64,000 bases of DNA, from NCBI RefSeq assembly GCF_030294945.1, contig NZ_AP018448.1, forward strand, positions 10,636,501 to 10,700,500, given 5' to 3'. Shown here piece after piece: positions 14,437-22,645 of this stretch. Each line of letters opens with the position of its first letter. Position 1 is the first letter of the stretch. The notes under the pieces are model-generated. The model was given only the letters and a program-made list of their open reading frames with translations. It ran no database searches and was not told where the DNA came from. The translations under genes and the position numbers were made by a program. The stretch comes from Streptomyces graminofaciens. GTDB taxonomy: Bacteria; Actinomycetota; Actinomycetes; Streptomycetales; Streptomycetaceae.

Positions 14437-16491
14437 TCAGGCGCCCGGCGTCCACCCGCCCAGCCAGTCCGCGACCTCCTGGTCCGCGGCCTGCGCGTCC
14501 GTCAGCTGCGGGCGGTTGCCGCTCGCGCCGCCCGAGCCCGCGCCGGTGTTCTTGTACTCGGCGAAGCGGTCGTCCTTCCAGGAGAAGCCGCCCATGTCGG
14601 ACCAGGGCGTGGACTTGATCGCGGCGCTGAGGGTCGTCTCACGGATCGTGGTCTGCGGGTCGACGGTGGTGTCGCCGCCGGGGTGCCAGTTACGGCCGAG
14701 GAAGAAGCTCCCGGCGGACACGTCACCGTTGATCGCGGACTTGTTGATCAGGATGCCCTTGCGGTTGGCCGGCGTGCTGGGTGCGGTGACGTACCCGGCG
14801 GAGGTGCCGTTCCAGCGCTTCTTCAGGGTGATGACCGACTTGTCGACGACGACCGTGGCCCGGCCGAAGATGAAGTCGACGTTGCCCGTGATGTACGAGT
14901 TGGCGATGTAGACCCGGCCCGGCTTGTCCTTGGCGGCGGTCTCCAGCTCCAGGGTGTCCTGGTCGCCGTTGACGATCACACCGTCGAGGACGATCTTGTC
15001 GGCGCTGGTCAGCAGTGCCACCGCCTGGTTGGCGATGTCCTGGTGCTTGGCCTCGTCGAAGTCGTTGGTGACGGTCAGGTTGCGGACCTGGGAGTCGTCC
15101 GACTGGACGGACAGCGTGGCGCTGCCGGGGGTGCCGTAGGTGCCCGAGCCGTCCGGCTTCTGCATGCCGGCCGCGTTGCCGTAGACGATCGTGGTGTCCT
15201 TGCGGCTGCTGCCCGCGCCCTGGATGGTGACGTGCGGCTTGTTGGCGGGGACCTTGACGACCTCGCGGTACGTGCCGGGCTTCACGGAGATCACGATCCG
15301 CGAGGAGTTGTTCGCGGGGACGGCGTCCACGGCCGCCTGCACCGTCTTGTACTGGCCGGAGCCGTCCTTGGCGACCACCAGCGTGGTCGCCGCGGCGGCC
15401 TTGGTGGTGGATGTCGTGCCGATGGAACTCCGCGGTCCCGTGCCGGACTTCAGGAGCGCGGGCACGTCCGCCGTCTTGTCGAGCGTGTAGCTGTAGTACG
15501 ACTTCGGGTCGAAGGCGGTGCCGCCGCTGTCGTTGCGCCCGGTGGTGCCGACGAAGGTGTTGCCCTTCTGGACGACGGTCGCCGTGCTGTCCTTCATGAC
15601 GGGGTTGTTGACGCCCTGGAAGTAGGAGTTCTCCAGGACCATCTTCGTCCTGCCGCGCGAGTAGTTGCCGTACGACGACTTGATGTCGGTGCCCGCCACG
15701 TCCTCCAGGAAGTTGTTGTAGAGGTGCGCGTGGGCGGCGTTGTCGGTGGACGGGTTGCGCTGCTCGGTCTCACGGATCCAGTTGTGGTGGATCGTGATGT
15801 CGGTGACGACGTTCTCGGTCCAGCCGATGCCGAAGGCCTTGTTGTCCTGGCTGAGCTTGTTCCAGGAGACGGTCACGTTCGTGGAGTCCTTGCGGACGTC
15901 GATGAGGCCGTCGGCCATGTGCCGCAGGTCGTTGTGGTCGATCCAGACGTGGTGGGCGTTGTCCATCTGGATCGCGTCGAAGTCGTGCTCCTTGTCGTTC
16001 CAGGTGCCCTGGTAGGAGTCCCGGATCGTCAGGTTCCTGATGATGACGTTGTGGACGCCGGAGCCAAGGAAGAAACCACCGCCGACGATCTGCCCGGAGG
16101 TGCCGGAGCCGACGATGGTCTTGTCGGACTTGACCTTGATCTCCTTGCCGACCGGGTCCATGTTGATCGTCGCGGCCACGACGATGACGTACGGCTCGGT
16201 GGCGGTCGCGTACTTCTCCAGGTCGGCGAGGGTCTTCACGGTGACCGTCTTGCCGTCCCGGCCGCCGTAGGTGCCCTTCTGGCCGAGCGCGTCGACCGAG
16301 GCGAAGCCGTCGGCGGCCTGGGTGGCCCAGGCGGGGACCGCCGCGGAGGCCTTCGGCTGGGCGTCCTCGCCGAAGAGCCCGAAGACCGCGCCGTAGGCCA
16401 TGGTCCCTGCGGCGGTCAGGGCCAGGGGGAGGCCGACGACGAGCGCCGTCTTCCTCTTGCGGTGGCGGGCCTTGTTGCGGTTCTCACTCAC
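14437..16491 (-). CDS. Bifunctional pectate lyase (PL1)-pectin methylesterase (CE8)
   Basis: A 684-residue exported protein carrying two pectinolytic domains. After a basic N-terminus and signal (KTALVVGLPLALTAAGTMA, about 14-33), residues about 45-330 are a PL1 beta-helix: FDAIQMDNAHHVWIDHNDL near 165 and SWNKLSQDNKAFGIGWTE near 205. Residues about 350-640 are a CE8 esterase: QAVALL, GDQDTL and NVDFIFG contain the Gln and the two catalytic Asp. Demethylation and cleavage in one chain would act together on methylated homogalacturonan. The GTG start (VSENRNKARH) is preferred to the longer frame because it places the signal correctly. A 31-bp inverted repeat 116 bases upstream may be its operator. 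Confidence 0.92.
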   Translation of the reverse strand: MSENRNKARHRKRKTALVVGLPLALTAAGTMAYGAVFGLFGEDAQPKASAAVPAWATQAADGFASVDALGQKGTYGGRDGKTVTVKTLADLEKYATATEPYVIVVAATINMDPVGKEIKVKSDKTIVGSGTSGQIVGGGFFLGSGVHNVIIRNLTIRDSYQGTWNDKEHDFDAIQMDNAHHVWIDHNDLRHMADGLIDVRKDSTNVTVSWNKLSQDNKAFGIGWTENVVTDITIHHNWIRETEQRNPSTDNAAHAHLYNNFLEDVAGTDIKSSYGNYSRGRTKMVLENSYFQGVNNPVMKDSTATVVQKGNTFVGTTGRNDSGGTAFDPKSYYSYTLDKTADVPALLKSGTGPRSSIGTTSTTKAAAATTLVVAKDGSGQYKTVQAAVDAVPANNSSRIVISVKPGTYREVVKVPANKPHVTIQGAGSSRKDTTIVYGNAAGMQKPDGSGTYGTPGSATLSVQSDDSQVRNLTVTNDFDEAKHQDIANQAVALLTSADKIVLDGVIVNGDQDTLELETAAKDKPGRVYIANSYITGNVDFIFGRATVVVDKSVITLKKRWNGTSAGYVTAPSTPANRKGILINKSAINGDVSAGSFFLGRNWHPGGDTTVDPQTTIRETTLSAAIKSTPWSDMGGFSWKDDRFAEYKNTGAGSGGASGNRPQLTDAQAADQEVADWLGGWTPGA

Positions 16492-16606
16492 GCGTCGCTT
16501 CCGTTTCCGTCCGTGGGGATGGGGGGTGTGTCCGTCGCTCAGTCGCCGCCGGGTGTGAAGAGGTTGCCGTCGGCATGCGTGAATTTCGGCCACGCGAGAG
16601 GGACTT

Positions 16607-16637
16607 CGATTCCCGGCGGATCAGTGGCCGGGAATCG
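16607..16637. promoter_or_regulatory. 31-bp inverted repeat upstream of the pectinase gene
   Basis: CGATTCCCGGC (16607-16617) and GCCGGGAATCG (16627-16637) are perfect 11-bp arms with a 9-base spacer. They lie in the 366-base divergent region between the pectinase and the sugar-binding lipoprotein. The same region also has TTGACACGTGTC around 16660-16671 and TTGACT near 16720, possible -35 elements. Whether the repeat is an operator or an mRNA hairpin cannot be decided from sequence. Confidence 0.5.
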
Positions 16638-16857
16638 ACCACCTATTCGGTCCACCCTGTTGACACGTGTCCTGCGAAGGGCCCCACGCTGTCACAGCAA
16701 TACATCGATTCCGTTGTTCACTTGACTACCGGGTGTCACACGCGATTGGCTCCGCAGAGCGAAAGTCGGCCAGTCGCTGCACGTCATCCCCATGATCGCG
16801 ACGGCTTCGCCCCACCCTCCGTCCCGCCCCGGTCGCACAGCGAGGTGCCTCACCCTC

Positions 16858-17883
16858 ATGAACCCACCCCCCGCGTCCCCCGGTCCCGCCGGCACCCGCC
16901 GTGGAGCGATCCGTGCCGTGGCCCTCGCTGCCGCCCTCTGCCTGACCCTCGTCGGCTGCTCCGTGTTCGGCGGGTCGGACTCCGAGTCGGACAATGGCAC
17001 TTCGGGCACGTCTGGAAATGGCCGGATGAAGGTGGCTCTGATCACCCACGGCGCCAAGGGTGACGCCTTCTGGGACCTGGTGCGCAAGGGGGCGGAGGCA
17101 GCCGCGGCCAAAGACGGCATATCCCTGACGTACGTCAGCGACCCCGACGCCACCGGGCAGGCGGACCTCGTACGGGACGCCGTCGAGGACAAGGTCGACG
17201 GCATCGCCGTCACCCTCGCCAAGCCGCAGGCCATGAAGGACGCGGTCGCCGAGGCCCGCGCGGCCGGCATCCCCGTGGTCGCCCTCAACTCCGGCATCGA
17301 CGCCTGGCAGGCCCAGGGGCTGCTCGAGTACTTCGGCCAGGACGAGAGCGTCGCGGGCCGGGCGCTCGGCAACCAACTCGACGGTTTCAGTGCCAAGCAC
17401 GCCCTGTGCGTCATCCACGAGCGCGGCAACGTCGCCCTGGAGGCCCGCTGCGCCGGAGTGCGCAAGACCTTCGGCGGTCAGACCGAGAACCTCTACGTGG
17501 ACGGCACCGACATGGACGCCGTGACCGACGCCGTCGCCGCCAAACTGCGGCAGGACCCGACCATCGACGAGGTGGTCACGATGGGCGCGCAGTACGCCCT
17601 CGCCGCCGTGAAGTCGGTCAAGGGGGCGGGCAGCAAGGCCCAGATCGCCACCTTCGACCTCAACAAGGACCTGGTCAAGGCCGTGAAGAGCGGGACCGTG
17701 CAGTTCGCGGTGGACCAGCAGCCCTACCTCCAGGGCTATCTCGCGGTCGACGGCCTGTGGCTCTACAGGACCAACGGCAACATCAGCGGCGGCGGGGTCG
17801 AGCCCGTGCTCACCGGTCCCGCGTTCGTCACCCGGAAGAACGTCGCCGGCATCGCGAAGTTCGCGGCCAACGGCACTCGTTGA
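16858..17883 (+). CDS. Sugar ABC transporter substrate-binding lipoprotein (orphan)
   Basis: A 341-residue lipoprotein of the type-I periplasmic sugar-binding family. The signal peptide ends in the lipobox LVGC at about residue 34; the binding fold begins MKVALITHGAKGDAFWDLVR and includes VDGIAVTLAKPQ and GIPVVALNSGID, typical of ribose/xylose-type binding proteins. No permease or ATPase gene is adjacent, so it either serves a transporter encoded elsewhere or acts as a sensor partner. It is divergent from the pectinase gene and sits 241 bases before the conservon, a plausible link to sensing. The ATG at 16858 is used because it directly starts the basic signal region; the longer frame to 16792 adds an implausible extension. 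Confidence 0.87.
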   Translation: MNPPPASPGPAGTRRGAIRAVALAAALCLTLVGCSVFGGSDSESDNGTSGTSGNGRMKVALITHGAKGDAFWDLVRKGAEAAAAKDGISLTYVSDPDATGQADLVRDAVEDKVDGIAVTLAKPQAMKDAVAEARAAGIPVVALNSGIDAWQAQGLLEYFGQDESVAGRALGNQLDGFSAKHALCVIHERGNVALEARCAGVRKTFGGQTENLYVDGTDMDAVTDAVAAKLRQDPTIDEVVTMGAQYALAAVKSVKGAGSKAQIATFDLNKDLVKAVKSGTVQFAVDQQPYLQGYLAVDGLWLYRTNGNISGGGVEPVLTGPAFVTRKNVAGIAKFAANGTR

Positions 17884-18124
17884 CACGATGGCTGAACGGT
17901 CCTTCGCCCACCGGTGCGAACAGGCAAACGGAACCTTCCATTCGGTCATGGTCGCACCAAGGAATCCAACCATTCGGGGCGGTCGTGTAACGGCGACACC
18001 AAGCTTTCGACCTCCCCCGACACGTGCGGTCACTTGTACGGATAACATCCTGCGCACCCCCTGTGCGCCGTACTCGCCCGCTCCCTGACCCCTTCCGCTC
18101 CCCGTTCACCGCCCAAGGACGACG

Positions 18125-20578
18125 ATGCCTTCACGGACAGGCGCCCGGCGCCGTCTCGGCTCCATACGTCTCTCGCTGATCCTCCTGGCTCTGATCCCCA
18201 GCGTCACGCTGGCCGCGAGCTGGGGTGTGACCACGACGCAGATGTTCTCGGAGGGACTGCGACTGCGGTCGCAGACCGGGCTGAGCAGGTCCACCGGCGC
18301 CATGGGAACCGAGGCGACCCTCGCCCTCCAGCGCGAACGCGCGCTCTCGGCCGCCTACATGGCCGCCCCCGGCAGCTCCATGGAGGCCCTGGAGGAACAG
18401 CGCCGCCAGACGGACGTGGCGGTCGCCAAACTCTCCAAGCGCGCCGACGAGATCGCGGACGCCCCCGACCGCATCGGCGAGCGCCTCTACTCGGTCATGG
18501 CCGCCTCCGGCAGCCTGGAGTACTACCGCGACCAGGTGGACAACCCCACCGACATCACGCCCGAGCAGGCCCTGGACCAGTACAGCGAGATCATCGACGG
18601 CCAGATCCACGCCTTCCAGGAGCTGTCCCAGGTCGACGACGGCGACCTCACCTCGCAGGCCGGCCCGCTCGTCACCCTCGAACAGGCCGCCGAGCTGGTC
18701 TCCCAGGAGGACGCACTCCTCACCCTGAACTGGCCCTCGGGAAAGCTCGACGAGGCCTCCCGCAACCGCTTCGCCCAGGTCGTCAACGCCCGGCGCTGGC
18801 TCGTCGACAACCAACTCGTCCCCTCCCTGGAGGGCGATGTGAAGAACCAGGTCGAGCGGATCGTCCAGGGCAAGGACTGGAAGGCCCTGCTCACCGTGGA
18901 GGACCAGGTCCTCGCCTCCCGGACGACGGGCAACGGCGCCGCCCGCAAGACCGACCTGCCCAACGCACAGGCCCGCTGGAGCACCTCACTGGACCGGCTC
19001 TCCCTCCAGTACGAGGACCTGATCCGGGAACAGACCCGCGGCCTGCTCGAACGCAGTGGTGACGAGGCGCGCGGACTGCTCATCAAGGCCGCCTCCCTGA
19101 GCGCCGGCGGACTCGTCGCGATGGCCGTGTGCATCGTGATGTCCTGGCGCATCACCCGCTCTCTCTCCCGCCGTCTGCGGGGCCTCAGGAACGCCACCCT
19201 CGGCCTCGCCGAGGACCGGCTGCCCGACGTCGTCGCCCGCCTCGAACGCGGTGAGAAGGTCGACGTCGACTCCGCCACCGTCACCCTGGACTACGGCACC
19301 GACGAACTCGGCCAGGTCGCCAAGGCGTTCAACGCCGCCCAGCGCACCGCCGTGCACATCGCCGTCGAACTCGCCGACACCCGGCGCGGCTTCCAGCGCG
19401 TCATCCTCGGCATCGCCCGGCAGAGCCAGAACCTGGTCAACCTCCAGCTCACCAAGCTCGACAAGCTGGAGCGCCAGCACCAGGACCCGGAGATCCTCAA
19501 GGGCCTGTACGAGCTGGACTCCACCGCCAGCCAGCTGCGCCGCTACGAGGAGAACCTCGTCATCATCAGCGGCGAGCGGCCCGGCCGCACCTGGACCGAA
19601 CCGGTCGCGCTGATCGACATCCTGCGCAGCGCCGTCGGCGAGGTCGCCCAGTACCAGCGGGTCGAGGTGCACACCGACGAGGACGTGTGGATCGCGCCGC
19701 CCGCCGTCGCCGACGTCATCCACCTGCTCGCCGAGCTGATCGACAACGCGACCTCCTACTCGCCCGCCCCGAGCCCGGTGAGCGTGCGCGCGGCGATCGT
19801 CGCCAAGGGCCTCGCGATCGAGATCGAGGACCGCGGTCTCGGCATGTCCGAGGAGGACTACACCTCGTTCAACGCCCAGCTGGCGGTGCCCCCGCAGTTC
19901 GACGTGGTCGCCCTCGCCGACGACCTCCGGCTCGGCATGTTCGTGATCGCCCGCCTCGCCACCCGGCACGGCATCGCCGTCACCCTGCGCGCCTCGCCGT
20001 ACGGCGGCACCACCGCCATCGTGCTGGTCCCGCACGACATCGTCGTCCGCGAGGCCCCCGCCCCGGACGACAGCGGCACCGAGCCCCCGGAACTCCCCGT
20101 ACGGGCCTCGCTCGTGGCCGCCAGGGTCTCCGTCGCGGACAACGGCCGTGCCGAGGCGGGGCGTACCGACGCCGACCGCGCCGACGCCGACCGCGCCGAC
20201 GGCGAACGGGACGACACCGTACAGCCGTCCCGGGAGCGTACGCCCGAGGAGCGGCCCGCCGCCGCGCAGACGCGGAGCACCGACGCGGCCGAGCCCGTGG
20301 CCCGGCCCGTCCGCAAGTCCCCGGGCGGGGGCCGCATCCCGCTGCCGCGCCGGGTGCCGCAGACCAGCCTGGCCGCCGAGCTGCGCGAGGAGGACCAGGG
20401 GACCTGCCCGGACGACGACAGCGGCGACTTCACGGCCGAGCGGGCCGCCTCCTCACTCGCCGGATTCCAGCGCGGAACCCTCCAGGCACGTGACGACGAC
20501 GCGGAACCCGAGTACGCACTAGGGGAGGAATCCGCATCCGTCGACCCAGGAGACCGGATCCCCGCCCCCGGCACCTGA
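18125..20578 (+). CDS. cvnA: Conservon sensor-kinase-like protein CvnA (nitrate/nitrite-sensing domain)
   Basis: An 817-residue membrane protein, first of four conservon genes. A TM helix at about 18-38 (LSLILLALIPSVTLAASWG) and a second at about 320-340 (AASLSAGGLVAMAVCIVMSW) flank an extracellular helical NIT-type sensor region. A HAMP-like segment and coiled coil follow, then a histidine-kinase ATPase domain (N-box LAELIDNATSYSPAPSP near 540; G-box EIEDRGLGMS near 570). No clear dimerisation-phosphoacceptor His box is seen, as is usual for CvnA. The last 165 residues are low-complexity, with ADRADADRADGERDD-like repeats. Conservons form membrane complexes resembling eukaryotic G-protein receptors in Streptomyces and affect development. 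ATG preceded by AAGGACGACG. Confidence 0.92.
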   Translation: MPSRTGARRRLGSIRLSLILLALIPSVTLAASWGVTTTQMFSEGLRLRSQTGLSRSTGAMGTEATLALQRERALSAAYMAAPGSSMEALEEQRRQTDVAVAKLSKRADEIADAPDRIGERLYSVMAASGSLEYYRDQVDNPTDITPEQALDQYSEIIDGQIHAFQELSQVDDGDLTSQAGPLVTLEQAAELVSQEDALLTLNWPSGKLDEASRNRFAQVVNARRWLVDNQLVPSLEGDVKNQVERIVQGKDWKALLTVEDQVLASRTTGNGAARKTDLPNAQARWSTSLDRLSLQYEDLIREQTRGLLERSGDEARGLLIKAASLSAGGLVAMAVCIVMSWRITRSLSRRLRGLRNATLGLAEDRLPDVVARLERGEKVDVDSATVTLDYGTDELGQVAKAFNAAQRTAVHIAVELADTRRGFQRVILGIARQSQNLVNLQLTKLDKLERQHQDPEILKGLYELDSTASQLRRYEENLVIISGERPGRTWTEPVALIDILRSAVGEVAQYQRVEVHTDEDVWIAPPAVADVIHLLAELIDNATSYSPAPSPVSVRAAIVAKGLAIEIEDRGLGMSEEDYTSFNAQLAVPPQFDVVALADDLRLGMFVIARLATRHGIAVTLRASPYGGTTAIVLVPHDIVVREAPAPDDSGTEPPELPVRASLVAARVSVADNGRAEAGRTDADRADADRADGERDDTVQPSRERTPEERPAAAQTRSTDAAEPVARPVRKSPGGGRIPLPRRVPQTSLAAELREEDQGTCPDDDSGDFTAERAASSLAGFQRGTLQARDDDAEPEYALGEESASVDPGDRIPAPGT

Positions 20579-20626
20579 CGTCCCACAGACCTCCTCCCCG
20601 CAGACCGCTCCATGAAGGACACACAG

Positions 20627-21055
20627 ATGACACGCCCCATCCCCGCCACGCACAGCCAGCTCGACCAGCTGCTCACCGGACTCGTGGACCGGGTCGCCGA
20701 GGTCGACCACGCCGTCGTGCTCTCCGAGGACGGACTGGTCGTCAGCAAGTCCACGGCGTTCCTGCGCGACGACGCCGAGCGGCTCGCGGCGACCGCCTCC
20801 GGCCTGATGAGCCTCAGCAAGGGGGTCAGCATGGACTTCCGCGGCGGCCCCGTCCGCCAGCTGCTCATCGAGATGGGCAACGCCTTCCTCATCCTCACCA
20901 ACGCCGGACCCGGCGCCAACCTCGCCGTGCTCACCCGGCAGGGCGCCGACGTCGGCGTGGTCGCGTACCAGATGAACATGCTCGTGAAGAAGATCGGCGA
21001 GCACCTCAGCGCGGCACCACGCGCGGGTGTCGTCGCGGCCGACAGCGGCGAGTGA
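20627..21055 (+). CDS. cvnB: Conservon roadblock/LC7 protein CvnB
   Basis: A 142-residue roadblock/LC7-domain protein, second gene of the conservon. HSQLDQLLTGLVDRVAEVDH and AVVLSEDGLVVSKSTAF at the N-terminus and QLLIEMGNAFLILTNAGPGA in the middle are the standard CvnB pattern. Roadblock proteins are small GTPase regulators, and CvnB associates with CvnA and CvnD. The ATG at 20627 is preferred over 20612 since GAAGGA is correctly spaced. It lies 48 bases after cvnA and ends one base before cvnC begins. Confidence 0.93.
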   Translation: MTRPIPATHSQLDQLLTGLVDRVAEVDHAVVLSEDGLVVSKSTAFLRDDAERLAATASGLMSLSKGVSMDFRGGPVRQLLIEMGNAFLILTNAGPGANLAVLTRQGADVGVVAYQMNMLVKKIGEHLSAAPRAGVVAADSGE

Positions 21056-21056
21056 G

Positions 21057-21413
21057 GTGAACGGAGGCGACGCGGCGGGCCGGCTGGTTCGCCCGTTCAC
21101 CCTGACCGGCGGCCGCACCCGGCCGAGCCGCAGCGACTTCACCCTGATCACCACGGTGACCGCGGTGGATCCGCAGCCCGCCGGGGGCGCACGCCCGCAG
21201 CCCGAGCACCTGCGGATCCTGCGGCTGTGCGCCGAGCCGACCGTGGTGGCGGAACTCGCCAGCGGGCTCGACCTCCCGGTGAGCGTGGTCGCCATCATGC
21301 TCTGCGATCTGCTGGAGGTGGGCCGGATCACCGTCCGCCAGCCCCGGCTGATGTCCCGCACCCCGGACCTGGACCTGCTGCAGAAAGTGAGGGACGGCCT
21401 TGGTCGGCTCTGA
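21057..21413 (+). CDS. cvnC: Conservon DUF742 protein CvnC
   Basis: A 118-residue DUF742 protein with RLVRPFTLTGGRTRPSR at the N-terminus, LRLCAEPTVVAELASGLDLP in the centre (a winged-helix-like segment) and SVVAIMLCDLLEVGRITV. It is the third conservon component; the family is thought to couple the kinase-like protein and the GTPase. The GTG at 21057 lies one base after the cvnB stop, indicating translational coupling; the longer frame back to 21027 overlaps cvnB. It ends 14 bases inside cvnD. Confidence 0.92.
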   Translation: MNGGDAAGRLVRPFTLTGGRTRPSRSDFTLITTVTAVDPQPAGGARPQPEHLRILRLCAEPTVVAELASGLDLPVSVVAIMLCDLLEVGRITVRQPRLMSRTPDLDLLQKVRDGLGRL

Positions 21414-21981
21414 CCCCACCGCCCGGGGGATCTCGGCCCCGGACGCGGTGAAGATCCTGATCGCCGGCGGATTCGGCGTCGGCAAGACGACCATGGTCGG
21501 GTCGGTCAGCGAGATCGTCCCGCTGCGCACCGAGGAACCGCTGACCACGGCCGGACTCGGCGTCGACGACCTCGACGGCATCCCCGAGAAGCACGCCACC
21601 ACAGTGGCCCTCGACTTCGGCAGGATCTCCATAGGCCAGGACCTCGTGCTGTACCTGTTCGGCACACCCGGGCAGCAGCGGTTCTGGTTCATGTGGAACG
21701 ACCTGGCCATCGGCGCGCTCGGCGCGGTCGTCCTCATCGATGTACGCAGACCCGAGTCCAGCTTCGCCGCCATCGACTTCTTCGAGCGCCGCGGCATCCC
21801 GTTCGTCATCGGCGTCAACGGCTTCTATGGCGAACACCCGTACGACCCGGACGAGATCCGCGACTCCCTGACCCTGCCCGAGGGCACCCCCGTGCTGCTT
21901 TTCGACGCCCGGGAGCGCACCTCCAGCCGGGATGTGCTGATCGCGCTGATCGACCAGCTGATCGCGACCTCGGCCCGCTGA
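21400..21981 (+). CDS. cvnD: Conservon small GTPase CvnD
   Basis: A 193-residue Ras-like ATP/GTP-binding protein, last conservon gene. G1 is GGFGVGKTTMVG (about 24-35), switch/G3 is LFGTPGQQRFWF (about 86-97), and GVNGFYG (about 140) takes the place of the G4 region, as in other CvnD proteins. The start appears to be TTG at 21400, overlapping the cvnC stop by 14 bases, with GAGGGA upstream. Some conservons continue with a cytochrome P450 (CvnE); here a convergent TetR gene follows after 31 bases, so this is a four-gene conservon. Confidence 0.92.
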   Translation: MVGSDPTARGISAPDAVKILIAGGFGVGKTTMVGSVSEIVPLRTEEPLTTAGLGVDDLDGIPEKHATTVALDFGRISIGQDLVLYLFGTPGQQRFWFMWNDLAIGALGAVVLIDVRRPESSFAAIDFFERRGIPFVIGVNGFYGEHPYDPDEIRDSLTLPEGTPVLLFDARERTSSRDVLIALIDQLIATSAR

Positions 21982-22012
21982 CGGCACCTGCGGGGCCGAA
22001 GTCGCGTGCGCT

Positions 22013-22618
22013 TCAGCGACGGATCTCCTCCCGCACGAGCCCGGCCACATGGTCGGTGATCGTGTCGAGGATGTCCGCCCAGGCCGCGTCGTCGCCGAGG
22101 ACCAGGAAGTTCAGGGTGAGCCCGTCCGTCATGGCCGCCAGATAGCGCGCCAGCACTGGGACGGGTACCCGTAGTTCGAACTCCATCGTCCGCCCTAGCT
22201 GCTCGATCAGGTCGGCGTAGGTGTCGCAGTACATCTCGTACTGCCGTCGCGCCAGGTGCTCGAACCCGGGCTCGCGCAGGGCGTACTGGGTCAGCTCGTA
22301 GGTGAGCATGTGCTCGCCCGGGTGGGCGTTCACATGGTCCCAGTACGCCTGGAAACCGGCCCGGACGGTCTCCCTGAGCGTCCCCCGCGGCCTGATCGCC
22401 TCCCGCACCAGGGCGACGTAGTCCTCGTTGATCGTCGTGATCACGGACTCGATCAGTTCCTGCTTCGAGTCGAAGCAGTAGTGGAAGACGCTCAGCGACA
22501 CACCCGCCTCCGCGGCGATGGACCGGGTCGTCGTCCTGGGGACGCCGTCCCGGGTCATCGCGCGGATCGCCGCCTCGGTCAGCTGCCGGCGTCTCACGGC
22601 CGACGGCATCCGTGGCAT
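22013..22618 (-). CDS. TetR-family transcriptional regulator
   Basis: A 201-residue TetR repressor. The helix-turn-helix is TTRSIAAEAGVSLSVFHYCF (about 30-49), and the C-terminal domain resembles the BetI/TetR_C_6-like group (MLTYELTQYALREPG near 105). GGGAGGGGAAC precedes the ATG. It lies directly downstream of, and on the same strand as, the secreted amidohydrolase-discoidin gene with only 27 bases between, so the two are probably cotranscribed and it may control that gene. It converges on cvnD. Ligand unknown. Confidence 0.88.
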   Translation of the reverse strand: MPRMPSAVRRRQLTEAAIRAMTRDGVPRTTTRSIAAEAGVSLSVFHYCFDSKQELIESVITTINEDYVALVREAIRPRGTLRETVRAGFQAYWDHVNAHPGEHMLTYELTQYALREPGFEHLARRQYEMYCDTYADLIEQLGRTMEFELRVPVPVLARYLAAMTDGLTLNFLVLGDDAAWADILDTITDHVAGLVREEIRR

Positions 22619-22645
22619 CTGTGTTCCCCTCCCCGTTGCGAGTGG

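Noticed and set aside
16725..18057. 443-residue minus-strand frame opposite the sugar-binding lipoprotein
   Set aside because: Antisense shadow; the plus-strand protein has a lipobox and full binding-protein fold.
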